This document shows positions 40,740-46,612 of a stretch of 47,658 nt of DNA, piece after piece. Positions within the stretch are counted from its first letter, which is position 1, and each line of letters starts with the position of its first letter. A program made the position numbers and the translations under genes. Below the pieces are notes generated by a model. The model was given only the letters and a program-made list of their open reading frames with translations. It was not told the origin of the DNA and searched no databases. The stretch comes from Kiritimatiellales bacterium (lineage in GTDB: Bacteria; Patescibacteriota; Gracilibacteria; Peribacterales; Peribacteraceae): the NCBI GenBank assembly GCA_021734665.1, contig JAIPIN010000003.1, positions 1-47,658 of the forward strand, written 5' to 3'.

Positions 40740-40841
40740 TTAGGAGGGTACACGCGGTCGCCGGCGCACAGTGCGTGGCGGTGCCTTCGGCCTCGAAGGT
40801 CCCCGAGTTGTTTTACGCCGGTTGAGACTGCGTCTCTTCAT
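40740..40841 (-). CDS. candidate 33-residue arginine-rich protein
   Basis: The ORF encodes 33 residues: MKRRSLNRRKTTRGPSR and then PKAPPRTVRRRPRVPS, about 36% Arg plus several Lys and no acidic residue. A strong Shine-Dalgarno GGAGGG lies 6 nt before the ATG, rare in this window where most starts are leaderless. Codons are GC-rich (CGG, CGC, CCG), unlike neighbouring genes. It is not bL34, bL36 or bTHX by sequence. It could be a small RNA- or ribosome-binding protein, or a chance ORF in a structured GC-rich region. A U8 tract just upstream may end an RNA encoded at 40972-41310. Confidence 0.4.
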   Translation of the reverse strand: MKRRSLNRRKTTRGPSRPKAPPRTVRRRPRVPS

Positions 40842-40971
40842 TAGAAGCCCTCCGAAAAAAAACAAGTGCCACTTCGGGCTACAACCATGTAGTCCATCCA
40901 AAAGCAGCTCATTAATCACAAGATGTAAAAGATCAAATAACAAGAAATCCACTTCCTAAATTTTAAGGGAT

Positions 40972-41310
40972 GACCAAGGAACGAGACGAAGCTCGTTCCT
41001 TGGTCGGTTGCGCCGCGCTGGGTCGACGCGGAAGAATTAGGCGCCCACTAGGGCGCCGATCACTTCTTCTTCGGAGGCCTCTTCGTCAAACGGCTGCTTC
41101 TCCGGATAGCCGCCGATCAGATGACATTGAAATCGCTCCATGTCCTCAAGATCGGAGCTGCAACCAGCAGCACGGCTTGGGCAGTTCCTAGGACAACTTA
41201 CAGATGAAGTCGTCCAACCCATTTTTGGTCCAAGAATGACCATGACAGAACCTCCGAGGGGGTCACAAACCGACATTCTTTATGTTGGCCATTCCATCGG
41301 GCCAATAAAT
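40972..41310 (-). ncRNA. candidate large structured RNA, unknown class
   Basis: No gene fits this 340-bp stretch, yet it contains about nine consecutive hairpins. Stems: 40972-40985 with 40992-41005 (14 bp); 41013-41017 with 41027-41031; 41040-41046 with 41051-41057 (GGCGCCC); 41091-41095 with 41108-41112; 41113-41118 with 41150-41155 enclosing 41123-41127 with 41140-41144; 41192-41199 with 41207-41214; 41232-41238 with 41274-41280 enclosing smaller stems; and about 41281-41290 with 41299-41308. The 41192 stem has a G-U pair on the minus strand but an A-C mismatch on the plus, favouring minus. It does not match RNase P, tmRNA, 6S or SRP landmarks. Confidence 0.5.
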
Positions 41311-41360
41311 CCTCATAAAGAAGCGGGTTTCTCGTTATTTAAACGATGCTTTCAAAGACC

Positions 41361-41384
41361 AAAAACCCTAGTCTAGTAGGGTCA
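41361..41384 (-). terminator. intrinsic terminator downstream of ahcY
   Basis: On the minus strand ACCCTA-CTAGAC-TAGGGT is followed directly by TTTTT. This is the clearest stem-plus-U-tract terminator in the window. It is about 190 nt beyond the ahcY stop, so it would end ahcY mRNA after a long structured 3' region. Confidence 0.65.
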
Positions 41385-41515
41385 ACTTGGGAAATACCTA
41401 TTCAATTAGCACACTTTTCCCAGACCCCTATCCGTTGGCTTACGGAAGCAGAGAACTGCCGGATAAATAAACCACGTGTGCATCATAACAAGCGTTAATC
41501 TACGCTTGTTTATAG
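41385..41515 (-). ncRNA. structured 3' region or small RNA after ahcY
   Basis: Three stems precede the terminator: 41487-41494 with 41503-41510 (AACAAGCG/CGCTTGTT, 8 bp); 41430-41434 with 41460-41464 (ATCCG/CGGAT) containing GCAG/CTGC (41448-41451 with 41456-41459); and 41388-41394 with 41416-41422 (TGGGAAA/TTTCCCA, 7 bp). CCGT (41432-41435) can instead pair with ACGG (41442-41445), so two folds compete. It may be the ahcY 3' untranslated region, a small RNA, or a regulatory element. It matches no riboswitch class I know. Confidence 0.45.
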
Positions 41516-41576
41516 TATCCGTCAAGGTTGATGTACCGCTTCAGCAAGACAAAAAGTCGATGATTATATGCCCTCC

Positions 41577-42827
41577 TTATGTCCCCTCCTGCCACTGCCC
41601 CAGATATGCCACTTGTTCGGGCGTTAACGTATCTATAGATAGCCCCATTGCCTGCAATTGCAGCAGAGAAATCTGATCGTCTACTTCGTCTGGAAGTGTG
41701 ATCACATCTACAGGAAGATTCCCTCTGTTCTTGGCTAGGTACTCACATGCCAATGCCTGACCACAGAAGCTCAAGCTCATAACTTCCGAAGGATGCCCTT
41801 CTGCCGAAGACAAGTTAACAAGCCTTCCTTCGCCTGCAATGTATATGACCTTGCCAGACTTTAGCATGTACTCATCTAAGTAATGACGCACGCGACGCTT
41901 GCGCTTGGCTTCAGATTCCAACGACTTCATATCAATCTCGTTATCAAAGTGACCGGAGTTACAAATTACCACTCCATCTTTCATCTTATCTATGTGCTCC
42001 ATTCGGATAACATGCAAATCACCGGTTACAGTGATGAATATATCACCCAAAGATGCAGCTTCTGTCATTGGCAATACTCTGTGACCATCCATTGCTGCCT
42101 GCAACGCTGCAAAGTTGTCTACTTCTGTAACAACCACTTGTGCACCAAGACCCTTTGCACGCATTGCGCATCCTTTTCCGCAACTTCCGTATCCTGCAAC
42201 CACTACTGTTTTACCTGCAATAAGAATATTTGTAGAACGAAGTATTCCATCAAATGTAGATTGTCCTGTTCCATAGTAGTTATCCATCAAATGCTTTGTC
42301 TTGTTGTCATTAACAGCAATCATTGGATACCTAAGAGCTCCATCTTTGATCATTGCATGCAAACGAATGATTCCTGTGGTTGTTTCCTCACATCCTCCAA
42401 TAATATTTTCCATTAGTTCTGGATGCTTGGTGTGAATTTCGGTAACCAAATCACATCCATCATCAATGGTAATGTTTGGCTCGGTTTCTATTACTGCTGT
42501 TAGAAACTTGTAGTAATCCTCGTCACTCTCTCCCTTATATGCCCACACCAATACATCCTCTTCTGCGAGAGCAGCGGCAATATCATCTTGAGTACTTAAA
42601 GGATTGCATCCAGTAATCGCAACCTTTGCTCCACCTGCTTTAAGTGTTCTTACAAGTACTCCGGTTTCTTTGGTTACATGAAGTGCCATTCCAATTGTTA
42701 GTCCTTTTAGAGGCTTCTCTTTTTCGAATCGCTCTTTAACTTTCATTAATGCTTCCATGCGTTTTTCGGCGATCTCTAGATTGAGTCGCCCTTGTTCGGC
42801 CAGTGATGGATCTTTTATGTAAGACAT
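41577..42827 (-). CDS. ahcY: S-adenosylhomocysteine hydrolase
   Basis: Reversibly splits S-adenosylhomocysteine into adenosine and homocysteine, relieving methyltransferase inhibition. About 416 residues. Motifs: ITGCNPLSTQDDIAAALAEE, ITIDDGCDLVTEIH, GGCEETTTGIIRLHAM, MIAVNDNKTKHLMDNYYGTG and the NAD-binding VVVAGYGSCGKGCAMRAKGL. The C-terminus ends QVAYLGQWQEGT and lacks the K-x-x-Y-R-Y tail that contacts NAD of the neighbouring subunit in eukaryotic-type enzymes, placing it with the short archaeal/Thermotoga-like form. I chose ATG 42827 because TACTAT is 8 nt upstream. A PfkB kinase lies upstream on the same strand. Confidence 0.96.
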   Translation of the reverse strand: MSYIKDPSLAEQGRLNLEIAEKRMEALMKVKERFEKEKPLKGLTIGMALHVTKETGVLVRTLKAGGAKVAITGCNPLSTQDDIAAALAEEDVLVWAYKGESDEDYYKFLTAVIETEPNITIDDGCDLVTEIHTKHPELMENIIGGCEETTTGIIRLHAMIKDGALRYPMIAVNDNKTKHLMDNYYGTGQSTFDGILRSTNILIAGKTVVVAGYGSCGKGCAMRAKGLGAQVVVTEVDNFAALQAAMDGHRVLPMTEAASLGDIFITVTGDLHVIRMEHIDKMKDGVVICNSGHFDNEIDMKSLESEAKRKRRVRHYLDEYMLKSGKVIYIAGEGRLVNLSSAEGHPSEVMSLSFCGQALACEYLAKNRGNLPVDVITLPDEVDDQISLLQLQAMGLSIDTLTPEQVAYLGQWQEGT

Positions 42828-42907
42828 TGGGAGAAATAGTAGCATTCTAATGCTAAAAAGGAACCAATATATCTATCAATTTAAATAGTATTAGAAGGCT
42901 TCGCATC

Positions 42908-43000
42908 CATCCTTCGATACACCCCGCCGTGTCATACTGAATAGCTCTGGCTTGCCGGAGCGTATCGAAGTACGACCGGCGGGGCACTCAGGATGACATG
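42908..43000. mobile_element. MITE/REP-like inverted repeat, copy A
   Basis: A 93-bp imperfect inverted repeat aligned with 46467-46557. Shared blocks in order: CCTTCGA, CCCCGCC, TGTCAT, TGA, GGA/CGT-TCGAA, GGCGGGGC, and CTCAGGATGACATG. The internal hairpin differs (GCTCTGGCTTGCCGGAGC). It lies between ahcY and the PfkB gene. No coding capacity, so any mobility would depend on an enzyme elsewhere. Confidence 0.75.
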
Positions 43001-43013
43001 TTGATTATTAGTC

Positions 43014-43967
43014 CTATCCAATTGCAGGCAACTCGGTTTTATAAGCCTGCTCTACCCTCACCTTAACCTCATCAATATCAATTGCGGGCAAAAGTGTTCC
43101 TTCACTTTCTACAGCCAACGATCCCATTGCTGCTCCTAATTTGCATGCATCTATCACTTCCCATCCTGCGACGAATCCTTTAAGTAAGCCTGCGCGGAAA
43201 GCATCACCTGCCCCTGTAGGGTTAACAACATTTACAGATTTGCACGCATTCATTTTCTGCTCACCGTTTTCATCAATCACAATAAGGCCTTTGTCACCAA
43301 GCGTGACTATTACTAATGGAACTAGTTCCAAAATACTTTTTTCATCACAGGATAATTTCTTTTTAACCAAATCCCACTCGTATTGATTTGCGATAAGAAC
43401 TGATCCCATCCGCACTAATCTATCTAGTGCATCTTCTCCAAATGCAATGATCTGCTGACCCGGATCGAAGATTACAGGAACCGAAAACTTATCACACCAC
43501 TCCATTCCACTAACCATCGCATTGGTGTCACGCGGACTAACAATTGCGTATGCAAAATCATCACGATCTTGCGAGAGATCTGGCCACGTGCCATGTGAAT
43601 CTGCTCCTGGATGAAAGAATGTGATCTGCCTTTCTTTACTATCCGTTCCCACAATCGCAGTGGCAGTCACTTTGTCCTCTATTATTTCTATACGGCTAGT
43701 ATCAATTCCCCTCTCATCTAATACCGAGGTATATTCACGACCGTCTTTTCCAACAGAACTAACAAGCAATGGATCTTCACCAAGCAACTTAAGGCTCCAT
43801 GCAATGTTTGCGCCTGTTCCTCCGTGATGCCGTGCGTAATGCGGAGAGAAGAAGGAAAGCGACAAACTGTCGATTGCCGCTGGATCGATAGCATCAGCAA
43901 AGGAGCCGTCATATCCAAGCATGACGTCGTAAGCTACGGAGCCAGTGACTAGAATCTTCTTATTCAT
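43014..43967 (-). CDS. PfkB family sugar/nucleoside kinase, adenosine kinase-like
   Basis: A ribokinase-fold enzyme of about 317 residues. N-terminal KKILVTGSVAYDVMLGYDG, the substrate-binding ARHHGGTGANIAWSLKLLGE, SSVGKDGREYTSVLDERGID, and the C-terminal PfkB signature NPTGAGDAFRAGLLKGF with the catalytic Asp and anion hole. Beside ahcY the natural substrate is adenosine released from SAH, giving AMP; ribokinase or other pentose kinase activity cannot be excluded by eye. About 186 bp separates it from ahcY, occupied by a MITE-like repeat. ATG 43967 is chosen over the ATG two codons upstream. Confidence 0.9.
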   Translation of the reverse strand: MNKKILVTGSVAYDVMLGYDGSFADAIDPAAIDSLSLSFFSPHYARHHGGTGANIAWSLKLLGEDPLLVSSVGKDGREYTSVLDERGIDTSRIEIIEDKVTATAIVGTDSKERQITFFHPGADSHGTWPDLSQDRDDFAYAIVSPRDTNAMVSGMEWCDKFSVPVIFDPGQQIIAFGEDALDRLVRMGSVLIANQYEWDLVKKKLSCDEKSILELVPLVIVTLGDKGLIVIDENGEQKMNACKSVNVVNPTGAGDAFRAGLLKGFVAGWEVIDACKLGAAMGSLAVESEGTLLPAIDIDEVKVRVEQAYKTELPAIG

Positions 43968-44011
43968 GAACAAAGGATCGCATAATTTGAGTAGTATTAC
44001 TAGATCTGAAA

Positions 44012-44065
44012 AGCTTGTAGCTTGTAGCTAGTAGAATCATGTCTACAAGCTACTAGCTACAAGCT
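44012..44065. repeat. near-perfect opposed microrepeat hairpin between divergent genes
   Basis: The left arm 44012-44034 and right arm 44043-44065 are 23 bp each and complementary at 21 positions, with an 8-bp loop (AATCATGT). Each arm is itself three copies of a 7-8 bp unit (GTAGCTT or GTAGCTA). It sits between the PfkB gene and ugd, transcribed outward, so it is upstream of both. The same wording is at 4703-4773. Confidence 0.9.
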
Positions 44066-44098
44066 CATGTTTTTTCATGCAAATAATGCAAGATCCGC

Positions 44099-44104
44099 TA
44101 GAAT
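44099..44104 (+). promoter_or_regulatory. start-proximal -10 element for ugd
   Basis: TAGAAT ends 9 nt before the ugd ATG at 44114. A -35 is not clear. Confidence 0.5.
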
Positions 44105-44113
44105 CCTTACACT

Positions 44114-45421
44114 ATGAAAATCGCAGTTATCGGTACCGGCTACGTAGGCCTTGTCTCAGCCGCCTGCTTTGCAGAGTTGGGGCATGAAGTATTTGGAATA
44201 GATATTGATGAGAAAAAAATCGCCAAAATTAAGAAAGGAGAAAGCCCAATATATGAACCTGGGCTAGAAGAGCTTTTGCGTGCAGGACTTAAGAATGGAC
44301 GACTTTCGTTTACAACTGATTTGAATGAAGTACTACCAGAATGCCAGATTGTTTTCTCTGCTGTTGCCACTCCTCCAGGCGAAGGATACAAAGCAGACCT
44401 TAGAGCAGTTTTCACCGTTGCAGAAACTGTGGCAAAGAATGCAGATCGCGATTTGGTATTTGTAAATAAGTCTACAGTGCCAGTTGGCACCGGCAAGCAG
44501 TGCGAAGAGCGTATTGCAAAAATTCTACAAGAGCGTGAAGTAAATTATGCAATTCCAGTTGTTTCTAATCCTGAATTTTTAAGAGAAGGAATGGCAGTAA
44601 ACGACACCCTCATGCCAGACCGTGTTGTGATTGGAATTAACCACAATGAATGGGCAGCTGAATTGATGGAAGAGCTATATCGTCCAATTACAAGAGTAGG
44701 CAAACCGCTCGTATTTATGAGCAGAGAAAGCTCAGAGATTGTTAAGTACGCATCAAACTCATTACTGGCAACCAAGATCAGCTTTATAAACATGCTTTCT
44801 GAACTCACAGAGAAAACAGGAGCCAACATTCGTGATGTTGCAAAAGGAGTAGGGCTGGATGATCGTATTGGACCACGCTTTTTACATGCAGGAATTGGAT
44901 ATGGCGGAAGCTGTTTCCCAAAAGATGTAAAAGCACTTCTGGCTACTGCCAAAGAACTTGATATACCTATGGAAATTGTAGAAGCAACAGATCAGATTAA
45001 TGCCCGACAGCGAAAGCGCTTCTTCAAAAAGATCATAGATGCTCTTCCTCCCAAAGCTACGATTGGAGTGTGGGGACTTAGCTTTAAACCTAAGACAGAT
45101 GACATGCGAGAAGCGCCTAGCCTAGATCTGTTACCTGATCTTGTAAAAGCAGGGCACACTGTTCGTGCGTTTGATCCAGCAGCAATAGAAACTGCTACAC
45201 CATTACTTCCAAAAGAAATTGAATTCACAAAAAATCCATTCGAAGCAGCCAAGGAAGCTGACGTTGTAATAGTTCTTACAGAATGGGATGAATTCCGCGG
45301 AGTAGATCTGAACAAGCTAAAAGAAATTATGAAGGGCAACGACATCTTTGACGGAAGAAATATTTATGAACCAGAAGAAATGCGAGAAGCAGGACTTCAA
45401 TACCATGGAATAGGATTATGA
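44114..45421 (+). CDS. ugd: UDP-glucose 6-dehydrogenase
   Basis: Oxidises UDP-glucose to UDP-glucuronate with two NAD. A 435-residue enzyme: N-terminal MKIAVIGTGYVGLVSAACFA NAD motif, VFSAVATPPGEGYKADL, NKSTVPVGTG, VSNPEFLREGMAVND, the central helix region SNSLLATKISFINMLSELTE, and GGSCFPKDVKALL with the catalytic Cys. The C-terminal domain has VWGLSFKPKTDDMREAPS. Length and motif order are typical. Its stop overlaps the next start as ATGA (45418-45421), so the two are translationally coupled and the product passes to the epimerase. Confidence 0.97.
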   Translation: MKIAVIGTGYVGLVSAACFAELGHEVFGIDIDEKKIAKIKKGESPIYEPGLEELLRAGLKNGRLSFTTDLNEVLPECQIVFSAVATPPGEGYKADLRAVFTVAETVAKNADRDLVFVNKSTVPVGTGKQCEERIAKILQEREVNYAIPVVSNPEFLREGMAVNDTLMPDRVVIGINHNEWAAELMEELYRPITRVGKPLVFMSRESSEIVKYASNSLLATKISFINMLSELTEKTGANIRDVAKGVGLDDRIGPRFLHAGIGYGGSCFPKDVKALLATAKELDIPMEIVEATDQINARQRKRFFKKIIDALPPKATIGVWGLSFKPKTDDMREAPSLDLLPDLVKAGHTVRAFDPAAIETATPLLPKEIEFTKNPFEAAKEADVVIVLTEWDEFRGVDLNKLKEIMKGNDIFDGRNIYEPEEMREAGLQYHGIGL

Positions 45422-46365
45422 AAATTCTCTTAACAGGAGCGGCTGGTTTTATAGGTTTTCATACAGCCAAAACATTACTCGCACGCGGTGATGAAGTAAT
45501 CGGCCTTGATAACTTTAATCCTTATTATGATCCTCAACTTAAAGAAAATCGCATTAAACAACTAGAAGGACTAAAAGGATTCACATTAATACGTGGAGAT
45601 ATAACAGACCGCGAAACTATTAGGGGCGCAATGAAAGGAGTAGATCGCATATGCCACTTGGCAGCACTTGCTGGAGTGAGGTATTCGTTTGAGCATCCTG
45701 ATGAATTTATTTTGAATAATATTCAAGGAACGTTTGAGATGATTGATGAAGCACGTATGCAAGAAATCCCTGGCTTCATATATGCATCATCCAGTTCTGT
45801 GTATGGAGGCAACGAGCAGTCTCCTTCTTCCGAAGAAGATCGCGTAGACGATCAGCTCGCGCTTTATGGTATGACAAAGAAGGACAATGAACTAATGGCT
45901 CACACATTCCATAATCTCTATGGATTACCAGTAACAGGACTGCGATTCTTCACGGTATATGGTCCTTGGGGCAGACCTGATATGGCATTGTTTCTATTTA
46001 CAGATGCAATTTTGCATGACCGACCAATCCAAGTATTTGGAGAAGGAAAACAACAGCGCGACTTCACCTATGTAGATGATATTGTCTCAGGAATTGTCGC
46101 TTCTATAGACAAAAATCATGATGAAGAAATAATCAACTTAGGATGCGGAAGAAAAGAAGAGCTTATGGACTTCATCAAAATTATTGAAGAGTCTTGTGGC
46201 AAAGAAGCACAAAAAGAAATGCTACCAATGCAACCAGGAGACGTGCGATCAAGCCTTGCAGATATTTCTAAGGCGCAAAAACTTTTAGACTATGAACCCA
46301 AGACTCAGATTAAAGATGGCATACCGCAGTTTGTTGAGTGGTATCGGGAGTACTATGGAATTTAG
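45418..46365 (+). CDS. UDP-glucuronate 4-epimerase-like SDR
   Basis: A 315-residue extended SDR. It has TGAAGFIGFHTAKTLLARGD, GLDNFNPYYDPQLKENR (typical of UDP-glucuronate epimerases), HLAALAGVRYSFEHPDEF, ASSSSVYGG and YGMTKKDNELMA with the catalytic Tyr and Lys, and RFFTVYGPWGRPDMALF. The probable reaction is UDP-glucuronate to UDP-galacturonate, using the product of the overlapping ugd. Bifunctional UDP-xylose-type decarboxylation is less likely because the Y-x-x-P-x-x-x-N...R signature of epimerases is present. This pair supplies acidic sugars for the surface glycans. Confidence 0.93.
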   Translation: MKILLTGAAGFIGFHTAKTLLARGDEVIGLDNFNPYYDPQLKENRIKQLEGLKGFTLIRGDITDRETIRGAMKGVDRICHLAALAGVRYSFEHPDEFILNNIQGTFEMIDEARMQEIPGFIYASSSSVYGGNEQSPSSEEDRVDDQLALYGMTKKDNELMAHTFHNLYGLPVTGLRFFTVYGPWGRPDMALFLFTDAILHDRPIQVFGEGKQQRDFTYVDDIVSGIVASIDKNHDEEIINLGCGRKEELMDFIKIIEESCGKEAQKEMLPMQPGDVRSSLADISKAQKLLDYEPKTQIKDGIPQFVEWYREYYGI

Positions 46366-46424
46366 AATTAAGAATGCAGAATTAAGAATTAAGAATGCAG
46401 AATTGAGAATTGAATATTCATAAC
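46366..46424. repeat. GAATTAAGAATGCAGAATT tandem tract
   Basis: AATTAAGAATGCAGAATTAA repeats in tandem and merges with AATTGAGAATTG, the same unit as the tract at 7700-7790. It is a one-armed member of the microrepeat set. Confidence 0.7.
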
Positions 46425-46466
46425 TTCAAAGTAAGGAGTTTTTTGTTTTGTGATTCGCCACTAAGT

Positions 46467-46557
46467 CACCCTTCGAGATGCCCCGCCTGTCATGGTGAGG
46501 AGTTCCGCGTATGCGGAACGTCTCGAACCATAAGGCGGGGCTCCTCAGGATGACATG
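46467..46557. mobile_element. MITE/REP-like inverted repeat, copy B
   Basis: A 91-bp inverted repeat matching copy A at 42908-43000: CCTTCGAGATGCCCCGCC at the left and GGCGGGGCTCCTCAGGATGA at the right, with internal hairpin GTTCCGC-GTAT-GCGGAAC. Just outside are AGTCAC and GTGACT, a possible short terminal inverted repeat. The family resembles widely seen TCCTCAGGATGACA-type intergenic repeats. Confidence 0.75.
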
Positions 46558-46612
46558 AGTGACTCACTACACTCATATAAGTAAACTAGAACTAATTCTA
46601 TGTTTTGAATTT

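Noticed and set aside
41091-41112. SRP RNA tip-like sequence (TATCCGGAGAAGCAGCC on the minus strand)
   Set aside because: It recalls the SRP apical loop, but the symmetric loop is wrong, two pairs are missing and the flanks do not extend into the long SRP stem.
41037-41276. ORF ending SEEEVIGALVGA, considered as a tmRNA tag
   Set aside because: Despite the ALVGA-like end and a stop next to a strong hairpin, there is no tRNA-like 5'/3' pair or T-arm motif nearby, so it is not supported as tmRNA or as a protein.
41232-41280. RNase P-like GAATGACCATGACAGAACC
   Set aside because: It resembles the 3' conserved block of RNase P RNA, but the matching 5' GGAAAGTCC block and P4 pairing are absent on either strand.
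40970-41376. Plus-strand ORFs across the structured region
   Set aside because: Short, lacking any family motif or ribosome site, and the stems dominate the sequence; better explained as RNA structure.
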